DNA of 50,138 bases from Hyphomicrobiales bacterium. GTDB taxonomy: Bacteria; Pseudomonadota; Alphaproteobacteria; Rhizobiales; Xanthobacteraceae. A program made the position numbers and the translations under genes. The stretch is from NCBI GenBank assembly GCA_017305555.1, contig JAFKKM010000043.1, positions 1 to 50,138 on the forward strand. The letters are read 5' to 3'. The notes beneath the pieces are model-generated. The model had not been told where the DNA came from and did no database searches. It saw nothing but the letters and a program-made list of their open reading frames with translations. This document shows positions 32,095-40,494 of the stretch, piece after piece (position 1 is the first letter of the stretch; each line of letters opens with the position of its first letter).

Positions 32095-35000
32095 TTATTC
32101 GGCGGCCTCGGCAAGCGGAAATGCAAGCTGGGCCTCCTCATGTTGCGCCGCCGCAGCGACGCCGGCTTCAGTCGGGCCTTTCTCATCGAGGCTCTTCCTG
32201 AACCACAGCGCGTAAAGCCCCGGCAGGTACAGCAGCGTCAGGAACGTCGCGACGAACAGGCCACCCATGATGGTGATCGCCATCGGCCCCCAGAACGCGG
32301 AGCGCGATAGCGGGATCATCGCGAGGATCGCCGCCAACGCCGTCAGCACCACCGGCCGTGCGCGGCGCACCGTCGCCTCGATGATGGCCTCGCGACGGGT
32401 CAGGCCGTGTTGCACGTCGGTCTCGATCTGATCGACCAGGATCACGGTGTTGCGCATGATCATGCCGGCCAGTGCGATCAGGCCGAGCAGCGCCACGAAG
32501 CCGAACGGCTGGCTCGCGACGTTGAGACCGAGCGAGGCGCCGACGATACCGAGCGGCGCGGTGAGGAACACCAGCAGCAGCCGCGAGAAGCTCTGCAACT
32601 GGATCATCAGCAAGGTCAGCATCACCACGACCATCAGCGGGAACAGCACGAAGATCGAGGCATTACCCTTCGCGGATTCCTCGATCGCGCCGCCCATCTC
32701 CATGCGATAGCCCGGCTCCAGGCTGTCGCGGATCGGCTTCAGCTTGGCCCAGATCGCATTGCTGACGTCGGGCGCCTGCACGCCGTCGACGATGTCACCG
32801 CGCACGGTGATCGCCATGTCGCGATTGCGCCGCCACAGGATCGGCTCCTCATGGGCGTATTCAACCTTGGCGATCTGCGACAGCGGCACAGCGACGCCGT
32901 TGCGCGTGGTGATGGTGAGATCGCCGACCCGCGCCAGATCGAGCCGCTCAGTCGGCACCGCGCGTGCTACCACCTCGACCTTCTCGATGCCGTCGCGGAT
33001 CGTCGTCACCGGCACGCCGGAGATCAGCATCGCCAGCGATTGTGAGACGTCCTGCGGCGTCAGGCCGAGCGCGCGGGCACGGTCCTGATTGACGACAAGT
33101 TTCAGCACCGGCGTCTGTTCGTTCCAGTCGAGATGCGGATCGACCACGTCATGATTGGTCTTCACCACGTCGCGCACCTTGTAGGCGATCTCACGCACCT
33201 TGTGCGTATCCGGCCCGATGACGCGGAATTGCACCGGGAAGCCGACCGGCGGTCCGAAGTTGAAGCGGTCCACGCGCACCCGCGCTTCGTTCAATGCACC
33301 TTCATGCACCGCTTTCTCAAGCCTCGCCTTGATGCGTTCGCGCGCCTCGACGTTCTTCGATACGATCACGATCTCGGCAAAGGACTCGTTTGGCAGTTGC
33401 GGGTTGAGGCCGAGCCAGAAACGCGGCGAGCCCTGCCCGACATAAGCGGTGTAGGTCGCGATGTCGTCATCGTCCTTCCGGAGCTTCTCGGCTTCCTTCA
33501 CCGCCTTCTCGGTGACCTTGAACGCGGTGCCTTCCGGCAGGCGCAGTTGCAGGAATAGTTCGGGCCGCTCCGACAGCGGGAAGAACTGTTGCTGCACATG
33601 GCCGAAGCCGACGATGCTGGCACCGAAGATCGCCACCGTTGCCACCACCACCTTGATGCGATGGTTGACGCACCAGGTCACGATTTGCCGCAGGCCGCGA
33701 TACATCCGCGTCTCGTAGATGGCGTGCGGATCGTGGATCGCCTGCCCCGGCTTGACGAAATTCGGCAGCAGCTTGACGCCGATATAAGGCGTGAAGATCA
33801 CCGCGACGAACCACGACGCCACAAGTGCGATTGCCACGATCCAGAAGATGCCGCCGGCATATTCGCCGACGCCGGAATTGGCGAAACCGATCGGCAGGAA
33901 GCCCGCCGCCGTTACCAGCGTGCCGGTGAGCATCGGAAACGCCGTGGATTCCCAAGCGAAGGCAGCGGCTTTAGCACGCTCCCAGCCCTGCTCCATCTTC
34001 ACCACCATCATCTCGACGGCAATGATGGCGTCGTCCACCAACAGACCGAGCGCAATGATCAAGGCGCCGAGCGTGATACGATGCAGGTCGAGCGACATCG
34101 CATTCATCACCACGAACACAATCGCCAGCACCAGAGGCACGGAGAGCGCGACGACGATGCCGGTGCGCAGGCCGAGCGCGAGGAACGAGACGAACAGCAC
34201 GATCGCCAACGCCTCGATGAACGAGTGCACGAATTCGCCGACCGCGTGCTTCACCACCAGCGGCTGATCCGCGATCTGCTCGAGTTCGATGCCCTTCGGC
34301 ACACTATTCATGAAGTCGGCGCTGGCTTTTTTCACATCCTCGCCGAGTTCAAGAATGTTGGCGCCCTTCGCAGTGACGACGCCGATACCGAGCGCGGGCT
34401 TGCCCTTCTGGCGGATTTCGTAGCTGGTGGGATCGACGAAGCCGTGCCTCACCGTGGCGATATCGCCGAGCCTGAACACCTGTCCATTGCTCTCGACCGG
34501 CGTTTCCGCCACCGCTTTGGCGCCGTCGAGCGCGCCGGTGACGCGCAGCGGCACGCGCTGCGACGAGGTCTCAACCGTACCGGCGGGCACCACCGCGTTC
34601 TGCTTCGCCAGCGAATCGAAGATCGCCTGCGGCGTGATGCCGAGCGTCGCCAGCTTGGCGTGCGAGAACTCGACGAAAATCTTCTCGTCCTGCGTGCCGT
34701 AGAGATTGACCTTGGTGACGCCGGGCACTTTCAGCAGACGTTGGCGCAACCCTTCGGCCACCTTCTTCATCTGCGCGTAATCGGCGCCCTCGCCGGTCAT
34801 CATGTAGAGGACCGAGTCGACGTCGCCATATTCGTCGTTGAAATTCGGACCGATCAAATTCGACGGCAGATTGGCGCGAATGTCGGAGAGCTTCTTGCGG
34901 AGCTGATAGAACAGTTCCGGCACGTCCTTCGGCGGCGTATTGTCCTTGAAGAACACCTGCATCGCCGTGAACGACGGCTTCGAGTAGGTCTGCACCTTGT

Positions 35001-35241
35001 CGAAGTACGGCAGCTCTTGCAGTTTTTTCTCGATCGGATCGGCGACCTGCTCCTGCATCTCCTTGGCGGTCGCGCCCGGCCAGATCGCCGACACCACCAC
35101 CACCTTGATGGTGAAGGAGGGATCCTCGGCGCGGCCGAGCCGCAGATAGGAGAAGAACCCGGCACACCCGATCGCGACGATCAGGAACAGCACCAGCGCG
35201 GGATGGGCCACGGCCCAGGCGGACAGATTGAAGCGCTTCAT
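32095..35241 (-). CDS. RND efflux transporter, inner-membrane pump (HAE1/AcrB family)
   Basis: A 1048-residue RND pump. It has the N-terminal helix and FSYLRLGRAEDPSFTIK, the large periplasmic loops, then the second half starting VTWCVNHRIKVVVATVAIFG, and about 12 transmembrane helices in total. The helix 4 relay Asp pair is visible in GLLVDDAIIAVE; the helix 10-12 region includes APLGIVGASLGL and RNTVILVDQIETD. The protein belongs to the hydrophobe/amphiphile exporters, driven by proton motive force. It follows the membrane fusion protein gene by 36 bases (GAGG before the ATG). No TolC-like outer membrane gene is in the window. Confidence 0.94.
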   Translation of the reverse strand: MKRFNLSAWAVAHPALVLFLIVAIGCAGFFSYLRLGRAEDPSFTIKVVVVSAIWPGATAKEMQEQVADPIEKKLQELPYFDKVQTYSKPSFTAMQVFFKDNTPPKDVPELFYQLRKKLSDIRANLPSNLIGPNFNDEYGDVDSVLYMMTGEGADYAQMKKVAEGLRQRLLKVPGVTKVNLYGTQDEKIFVEFSHAKLATLGITPQAIFDSLAKQNAVVPAGTVETSSQRVPLRVTGALDGAKAVAETPVESNGQVFRLGDIATVRHGFVDPTSYEIRQKGKPALGIGVVTAKGANILELGEDVKKASADFMNSVPKGIELEQIADQPLVVKHAVGEFVHSFIEALAIVLFVSFLALGLRTGIVVALSVPLVLAIVFVVMNAMSLDLHRITLGALIIALGLLVDDAIIAVEMMVVKMEQGWERAKAAAFAWESTAFPMLTGTLVTAAGFLPIGFANSGVGEYAGGIFWIVAIALVASWFVAVIFTPYIGVKLLPNFVKPGQAIHDPHAIYETRMYRGLRQIVTWCVNHRIKVVVATVAIFGASIVGFGHVQQQFFPLSERPELFLQLRLPEGTAFKVTEKAVKEAEKLRKDDDDIATYTAYVGQGSPRFWLGLNPQLPNESFAEIVIVSKNVEARERIKARLEKAVHEGALNEARVRVDRFNFGPPVGFPVQFRVIGPDTHKVREIAYKVRDVVKTNHDVVDPHLDWNEQTPVLKLVVNQDRARALGLTPQDVSQSLAMLISGVPVTTIRDGIEKVEVVARAVPTERLDLARVGDLTITTRNGVAVPLSQIAKVEYAHEEPILWRRNRDMAITVRGDIVDGVQAPDVSNAIWAKLKPIRDSLEPGYRMEMGGAIEESAKGNASIFVLFPLMVVVMLTLLMIQLQSFSRLLLVFLTAPLGIVGASLGLNVASQPFGFVALLGLIALAGMIMRNTVILVDQIETDVQHGLTRREAIIEATVRRARPVVLTALAAILAMIPLSRSAFWGPMAITIMGGLFVATFLTLLYLPGLYALWFRKSLDEKGPTEAGVAAAAQHEEAQLAFPLAEAAE

Positions 35242-35277
35242 GGCAAGCCTCGCTTCGTCAAATCAATGCGACTGGGT

Positions 35278-36408
35278 TCAAAACGATAACGACGACACAA
35301 CGCGGACCTTCTCGGCCGGGTCGAGTTTCTGGACGCCGAGCGTGACCACCTTGGCGCCTTCCTCGACCCCGCCGGCGACGATCACGTTCTCGGAGCCGTA
35401 GGATTTCACGGTGACCGGCTTCAGCGTCACCTTGCCAGCGTCGTCGACGACATAGAGCGACGGCGACGTGCCCTGGCTGAACAATGCCGACAGCGGCAAC
35501 TTCGCCACGCGTTCGGTGTCGCGATCGGTGATGGTGAGCGTCGCCGTCATGCCGAGCGCGACGCGATCGTCGGCGTCGGGCAGCGAGAATTTCGCGAGAT
35601 ACGTACGCGTGGCGGGATCGGCCTGCGGCGCGATCTCGCGCAGCTTCGCCGCATAGGTTTTGCCGGGCTCCGACCACAGCGACACACGGGCCACACCATC
35701 CTTGGCACGGCCGATCAACGTTTCGGGAATTGCAACCACCGCCTCTTTCTCGCCCATGCGCGCGACGCGGATCGCGGCCTGCCCGGCGGCGACCACCTGT
35801 CCGGGGTTGATCATGGTGGCGGTAACGACGCCGCGCGCATCGGCCGTCAGCGTCGCGTAGGACAAGCTATTGTCGGTGAGTTCGACCGAGCGTTCGGCGC
35901 GGTTGAGCCGGGCGCGGGCTTCGGCGGCGGCCGCGTTGGCCTGATCGAGCTGCGCGTCGGTGGCCCAGCCCTTGGCCTTCAATTCCTTGGCGCGGGTCTG
36001 GGCAGCAGCCGCCTGCGCCAGCGTGCCGGTCGCGGCGCTTTTTTCAGCCTGCGCCTGCTCAGCCTGCAATTTCAGATCGACCTGATCGAGGGTCGCCAGC
36101 GCCTGCCCCGGCTCGACCACCTGCCCGACTTCGACAAGGCGCTTTTCGACCTTGCCGGCGACCCGGAAGCCCATATCGGTCTCGATCCGGGGCCGGATGG
36201 TCCCGACGAAGCTGCGCTCCGGCGTTTCCGGTTGGTAATGCACCTGCGCGACCAGGACCGGCCGCAGCGGTTCGGATTTTTCGGCGGTGGATTGATCGCA
36301 TCCGCCCAGTGCAAGCGCCGGAAGAATAACACCGAGGGCCGATAGCGCTTTGATTTGACTGCGAAAACCTGCAAATGCCGACATCGGGAGCACCCTTGCG
36401 ATATGCAT
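35278..36408 (-). CDS. RND efflux periplasmic adaptor (membrane fusion protein), lipoprotein
   Basis: A 376-residue adaptor that links the RND pump to an outer-membrane channel. The N-terminus has a lipobox ALALGGC (Cys37 if started at 36408, Cys29 if started at Met9, 36384), so it is probably an inner-membrane lipoprotein. RIETDMGFRVAGKVEKRLVEVGQVVEPGQ marks the first lipoyl-like half, a coiled hairpin follows (QAEQAQAEKSAATGTLAQAAA and AAAEARARLNRAE), then beta-barrel and C-terminal membrane-proximal domains (LGMTATLTI, LPLSALFSQG). It is the first gene of the efflux operon. Confidence 0.92.
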   Translation of the reverse strand: MHIARVLPMSAFAGFRSQIKALSALGVILPALALGGCDQSTAEKSEPLRPVLVAQVHYQPETPERSFVGTIRPRIETDMGFRVAGKVEKRLVEVGQVVEPGQALATLDQVDLKLQAEQAQAEKSAATGTLAQAAAAQTRAKELKAKGWATDAQLDQANAAAAEARARLNRAERSVELTDNSLSYATLTADARGVVTATMINPGQVVAAGQAAIRVARMGEKEAVVAIPETLIGRAKDGVARVSLWSEPGKTYAAKLREIAPQADPATRTYLAKFSLPDADDRVALGMTATLTITDRDTERVAKLPLSALFSQGTSPSLYVVDDAGKVTLKPVTVKSYGSENVIVAGGVEEGAKVVTLGVQKLDPAEKVRVVSSLSF

Positions 36409-36425
36409 GAGCCGCGGAAGATGCT

Positions 36426-36460
36426 CTCACTGCTGACGATTGTCAATATTCATCAGTGAG
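36426..36460. promoter_or_regulatory. Nested palindromes upstream of the efflux operon (candidate TetR operator)
   Basis: CTCACTG (36426-36432) and CAGTGAG (36454-36460) form perfect outer arms with a 21-base spacer, and inside lies TGAC-GATT-GTCA (36434-36445). The region is AT-rich and begins 17 bases upstream of the first gene's start. It is a natural operator for the TetR protein encoded at the operon's end. Binding is inferred. Confidence 0.5.
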
Positions 36461-36554
36461 TATTTATCAATCAACACTCGTTATGCGCGACGGGTCGCGG
36501 AGGCGTGCCCATGGGTTGCGCGGGTGTCCGGAGTAAGGATGCTTCGATTTTGCT

Positions 36555-36679
36555 CGTCATGGCCGGGCATAGCCGTTCAAAGAACGGCGTCGCTTCGCTC
36601 GCCTATGCCCCGGCCATCCACGATTTCTGGCTGAGTGGCCTTCAAGACGTGGATGCCCGGCACAAGGCCGGGCATGACG
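36555..36679. repeat. Palindromic intergenic repeat with inner module (copy 8)
   Basis: It begins CGTCATGGCCGGGC and ends GGCCGGGCATGACG. The left half holds the inner module GCCGTTCAAAGAACGGC followed by GTCGCTTCGCTCGCC, found in reverse orientation in copy 4. It fills most of the 310-base gap between the MFS gene and the efflux operon; the rest holds only the operator-like palindromes. Confidence 0.82.
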
Positions 36680-36718
36680 GGTCAAGTTGAATGCGTTATG
36701 CGGAAAAAAACGCTGGCC

Positions 36719-38056
36719 CTACTTTGCGCCCGCCGTCTCATCAACGAACTCGGTGCGGGTCTCGTGCTTGCCGATCAGCACCAGAAGCGCGGCGACCAGC
36801 GGCATGATCGCCAGTACCAGAAGCCCGGTCTCGGTGCTGCCGGTGGTCTCTTTGACCCAGCCGATCAGATACGGCCCGCCGAAGCCGGCGAGATTACCGA
36901 TCGAATTGATCAGCGCGATGCCGCCGGCCGCCGCCGTGCCGGTGAGCCACGCGGTCGGCAGGGTCCAGAACACGCCGAAGGTGCAGAAGGTGCCGATGGC
37001 CGCGAAGGTCAGCGCCACCAGCGTCAGCGTCGGATCGCTGGTGAAGCTCGACGCGCCGAGCGCCACCGCCGTCAGCAGCAACGCCAGCGCGACGTGCCAG
37101 ACGCGTTCGCGGGTATGATCGGAATGCCGCGCCCACAGGATCATCGCGATGGAGCCGAACAGATACGGCACGGCGGTGACGAAACCGGTCTGCGCGTTGC
37201 TGAAGCCGAACGCCTTGACGATCTGCGGCAACCAGAACTGCATGCCATACAGCGCGCCGACGAAGCCGAAATAGACCAGGCTCAGGATCAGCACCCGCGG
37301 CGACGACAACGCCTGCCCCAGCGACATATGCTGCGCCGCCTGCTTGGCAGCCGCCTCAACGTCGAGCCGCGACGCCAACCATGTTTTCTGCTCAGCGGTT
37401 AGCCACGTCGCCTTGGCCGGTTTGTCGGTGAGATAGAACCAGCTCACCACGCCGAGCAGGATCGAGGGAATGCCCTCGATGAGAAACAGCCATTGCCAGC
37501 CCTTGAAGCCCATCACGCCGTCGAGCCCGAGCAGCAGCCCGGAAATCGGCGCGCCTATCACGGTCGAGACCGGCACCGCAATAGCGAAGGCAGCGAGGAA
37601 ACGCGCGCGATATTCCGCCGGATACCAATAGGTCAGATACAGGATGATGCCGGGAAAGAAGCCGGCTTCCGCGACGCCGAGCAGAAAACGCAGGATATAG
37701 AAACTCCACGGCCCGCTCACCCACGCCATCGCCGCCGAGATGATGCCCCACGTCACCATGATGCGGGCGATCCAGCGGCTGGCGCCGAATTTCTCAAGCG
37801 CGAGATTGCTCGGCACCTCGAACAGGAAATAGCCGATGAAGAAGATGCCGGCGCCCCAACTGAAGATCAGCGGTGAGAATTTGAGTTCCGCGTTCATCGT
37901 CAGCGCCGCGAAACCGAGATTGACGCGATCGAGGTAGGAAAAGAAGTAAGCAACGATCAGGAACGGAATGATGCGCCATGAGATCGCGCGAATGGTGCTG
38001 CGCTCGAGGTCGGACCTTGTGACGCTTGCAGCGCTGCCGCGATCGGTCTGGCTCAT
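36719..38056 (-). CDS. MFS transporter (anion:cation symporter type)
   Basis: A 445-residue major facilitator with about 12 helices. The N-terminal region (IPFLIVAYFFSYLDRVNLGFA) and FLLGVAEAGFFPGIILYLTYWYP match the ACS family, whose members carry organic acids such as tartrate, phthalate and hexuronates. The start at 38056 (MSQTDRGSA) has GGGAGGA upstream; the longer frame from 38143 adds 29 unlikely residues. The substrate cannot be told. It is on the same strand as the efflux operon but separated by a repeat and a likely promoter. Confidence 0.92.
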   Translation of the reverse strand: MSQTDRGSAASVTRSDLERSTIRAISWRIIPFLIVAYFFSYLDRVNLGFAALTMNAELKFSPLIFSWGAGIFFIGYFLFEVPSNLALEKFGASRWIARIMVTWGIISAAMAWVSGPWSFYILRFLLGVAEAGFFPGIILYLTYWYPAEYRARFLAAFAIAVPVSTVIGAPISGLLLGLDGVMGFKGWQWLFLIEGIPSILLGVVSWFYLTDKPAKATWLTAEQKTWLASRLDVEAAAKQAAQHMSLGQALSSPRVLILSLVYFGFVGALYGMQFWLPQIVKAFGFSNAQTGFVTAVPYLFGSIAMILWARHSDHTRERVWHVALALLLTAVALGASSFTSDPTLTLVALTFAAIGTFCTFGVFWTLPTAWLTGTAAAGGIALINSIGNLAGFGGPYLIGWVKETTGSTETGLLVLAIMPLVAALLVLIGKHETRTEFVDETAGAK

Positions 38057-38200
38057 CGAATCCTCCCTGATGTCGTCGGCGTTATCGCCCGCGCGATATT
38101 CATCCCTCCAAACGGTTCCACCGGACAATGCCCGTTTTTGCATCGCCCGAATGTCGCAGCGGCTTTGGTCACGAAACCCTGGTCACGAAAATGTATCGGC

Positions 38201-38225
38201 GGAACGTTCGCGCCCGCCGGTCATT
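38201..38225 (+). promoter_or_regulatory. Possible EcfG (general stress) promoter for the CsbD gene
   Basis: GGAAC at 38201-38205 and CATT at 38222-38225 are separated by 16 bases, close to the GGAAC-N16-CGTT pattern of alphaproteobacterial EcfG promoters, with one mismatch. CsbD-type genes are common members of the general stress regulon, which supports the guess. Confidence 0.35.
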
Positions 38226-38256
38226 GTCCCTGCAAGCATCAAGGAGAGACGAACGA

Positions 38257-38472
38257 ATGGGAAGCACGACGGACAAGGTCAAAGGCGTCGCCAACGAGGC
38301 CATCGGCAAGGCCAAGCAAAGCGTCGGCGAGGCTGTCGGCTCGGACAAGCTGAAAGGCGAAGGCCTCATTCAGGAAGCCAAGGGCCACGGCCAGCAGGCC
38401 TTGGGCGACGCCAAGGCGGCGGCGAAGGAGGCCGTCGACAAGGCGGCGAACTACGCCCACAGAAAGCTGTAG
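38257..38472 (+). CDS. CsbD family stress response protein
   Basis: A 71-residue hydrophilic, Lys/Ala-rich protein of the CsbD family. It starts MGSTTDKVKGVANEAIGKAK and contains the repeated pattern KLKGEGLIQEAKGHGQQALG. The family is induced by general stress; function is unknown. Start at 38257 is chosen because AAGGAGAG lies just upstream and the family begins there; an in-frame ATG at 38128 would add 43 residues. A terminator follows at 38520. Confidence 0.93.
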   Translation: MGSTTDKVKGVANEAIGKAKQSVGEAVGSDKLKGEGLIQEAKGHGQQALGDAKAAAKEAVDKAANYAHRKL

Positions 38473-38519
38473 GCAGGCGGTTCGTCGTTAAGAACGGAAG
38501 AAGCATGGTGGAAGCAGTT

Positions 38520-38548
38520 GGCCGGCCCCCGGGGCCGGCCTTCTTTTT
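38520..38548 (+). terminator. Rho-independent terminator after the CsbD gene
   Basis: GGCCGGCCCCCGGGGCCGGCC is a nearly perfect GC-only palindrome followed by TTCTTTTT. It starts 48 bases after the stop codon. Confidence 0.85.
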
Positions 38549-38573
38549 GCCAGCAACAAACAAACCAACTCAC

Positions 38574-38708
38574 CGTCGTTCCCGCGCAGGCGGGGACCCA
38601 GAATCCCTAGCGATTGCGGTTATTCACGCGACTATCCCTTAAAACGATCAGCGCTGTTCGCATCATCAGCGACACGGCGTATGGGTCCCCGCCTGCGCGG
38701 GGACGACG
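38574..38708. repeat. Palindromic intergenic repeat, CCCGCGCAGGCGGGGACCC type (copy 9)
   Basis: The left arm CGTCGTTCCCGCGCAGGCGG and the right arm CCGCCTGCGCGGGGACGACG are inverted repeats of about 27 bases, separated by about 80 bases of less conserved sequence. It is the same type as copy 10. It lies between the terminator of the CsbD gene and the convergent gamma-glutamyltransferase gene. Confidence 0.85.
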
Positions 38709-38756
38709 ATCTTCGTGGTGAAAGCCTGACCATAAAGCGAACTGCCGCTCCCGCTC

Positions 38757-40343
38757 TCAATATCCCAGCGCGCAACCGTCCTTGCGTGGATCGGAGCCGC
38801 CGATCAGCGCGCCGCGCTCCCAGTCGATCCAGATCGCCTGTCCGCCGCCCCACGGCACTTTCACGCGCGTCACCTGATGGCCGATCTTGCGCAGGCCTTC
38901 GGCGGCGCTTTCGGGAATGCCTTCCTCCAACTGATAGATGCCGTCGTAGTGCAGCGCGCGCGGCAGGTCGATCGCTTCCTGCACGTCCATGCCGAAATCC
39001 AGCATGTTGCTCAGCACATGGCTCTGCCCGACCGGCTGATACTGTCCGCCCATCACGCCGAACGACATCGCCGCGCGCCGATCCTTCGTCACCATACACG
39101 GGATGATGGTGTGCAGCGGCCGCTTGCCAGGTGCGATGCAGTTCGGATGATCGGGCTGCACCCGGAAGCCGACGCCGCGATTCTGCATCAGTACGCCGGT
39201 CTTGTTCGACATGATTCCCGAACCGAACGGATGCGCGATGGAGTTGATGAACGAGCAGGCGTTGCGATCTTTATCGACCACGGTGCAATAGATCGTCGAC
39301 GGATTCGGCCGCGGCCACACGTTCGGCAGATCGAGCATCCGATCCATCTTGATCTTCGCGGCGAACTCGGCGGCGAATTCCTTCGCGAGAACCCGCGCTA
39401 CATCGACATCGACATGCTGCGGATCGGCGATGTGCATCTCGCGCATCATGTAGCCGACGCGCCCGGCTTCCGCTTCCAGATGCAGCCGCTCGACGCTGAG
39501 CGGCACATACTTCGTCAGATCGAAATGGGACAGGACGTTGAGTATCACCAGCATGGTGAGGCCCGGCCCGTTGGGCGGGCACTGCCAGACGTCGTAGCCC
39601 TTGTACGTGGTGCCGATCGGCACCGTCGTCTCGGTCGAATGCGCGGCGAAATCCTCCAGCGTATGCAGGCCGCCGATGCCGCGCAGCGTCTCCACGATGT
39701 CCTCGGCCACCGCACCTTTGTAGAAGCCGTCCGGCCCCTCTTTGGCGATGATGCGCAGCGTCTGCGCCAGTTCCGGCTGGCGCACCACGTCGCCGGCAAC
39801 CGGCGGCTCGTTGTTGCGCAGCAGATAGCGCGGCGCGTTGGTGCCCTTGCGCAGCTTCTCGACATTGTTGCGCCAGTCGAAGGCGATACGCGGCGCGACG
39901 GCATAGCCGTTTTCCGCCGCCTCAATGGCAGGCTGCAACAGCCGGTCCAGCCCGAATCTGCCGTGATCGCGCAGGATGGTGGCCCAGGCATCGATCGAGC
40001 CCGGTACGGTGACCGCGTGTACGCTGGTCGTCGGAATCGCGGTGATGCCGCGTTCGAGATACCACGATGCCTCGGCGGCGCGCGGGGCGCGGCCGGAGCC
40101 GTTATAGGAGACAACATCGCCCTCGCCTTTCGGCATATAGAGCGCGAAGCAATCGCCGCCGATGCCGGTCGATTGCGGCTCGATCACGCCGAGCAGCGCG
40201 CACGCCGCCACCGCCGCGTCGGCGGCCGTCCCGCCTGCCCGCAGAACCTCGATGGCCGCCAGTGTCGCCTGCGGATGCGAGGTCGCCACCATTCCGTTCA
40301 GGGCATGGACGGTCGAGCGACCGGCAAACTGAAAATTCCTCAT
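38757..40343 (-). CDS. Gamma-glutamyltransferase family protein (YwrD-like)
   Basis: A 528-residue Ntn-hydrolase of the gamma-glutamyltransferase family. The N-terminal half has GMVATSHPQATLAAIEVLRAGG and STGIGGDCFAL; the expected autocleavage site and nucleophile Thr is in NPSTIYCTVVDKDRNACSF (about residue 340-360), where Ser-Thr replaces the more usual Asp-Thr. GSGIMSNKTGVLMQNRG and SFGVMGGQYQPVGQ follow. No signal peptide is visible, so it is cytosolic, unlike classical Ggt. The natural substrate is unknown; relatives include glutathione hydrolases and acylases. The gene is divergent from trhO. Confidence 0.93.
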   Translation of the reverse strand: MRNFQFAGRSTVHALNGMVATSHPQATLAAIEVLRAGGTAADAAVAACALLGVIEPQSTGIGGDCFALYMPKGEGDVVSYNGSGRAPRAAEASWYLERGITAIPTTSVHAVTVPGSIDAWATILRDHGRFGLDRLLQPAIEAAENGYAVAPRIAFDWRNNVEKLRKGTNAPRYLLRNNEPPVAGDVVRQPELAQTLRIIAKEGPDGFYKGAVAEDIVETLRGIGGLHTLEDFAAHSTETTVPIGTTYKGYDVWQCPPNGPGLTMLVILNVLSHFDLTKYVPLSVERLHLEAEAGRVGYMMREMHIADPQHVDVDVARVLAKEFAAEFAAKIKMDRMLDLPNVWPRPNPSTIYCTVVDKDRNACSFINSIAHPFGSGIMSNKTGVLMQNRGVGFRVQPDHPNCIAPGKRPLHTIIPCMVTKDRRAAMSFGVMGGQYQPVGQSHVLSNMLDFGMDVQEAIDLPRALHYDGIYQLEEGIPESAAEGLRKIGHQVTRVKVPWGGGQAIWIDWERGALIGGSDPRKDGCALGY

Positions 40344-40494
40344 CGCGCGTGTCTTCCCGTTTTATTATTATGGGCTCAAGGGCCATTGCTTCCTTGGCAC
40401 ATCCGCCCGGCCGGCGGCAATGCTTGAGCCGCCATGCTGGGGCGAGCGGGCCGCATGGGTTTTCCTCGGCGCACGCACCTGATAGTCAAAGCCC

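Noticed and set aside
33589-35289. 566-residue open frame opposite the RND pump gene
   Set aside because: His/Arg/Glu-rich antisense shadow of a well-conserved gene; no domain and no ribosome binding site.
38877-40427. 516-residue open frame opposite the gamma-glutamyltransferase gene
   Set aside because: Antisense shadow with biased composition; the opposite strand codes for a conserved enzyme.
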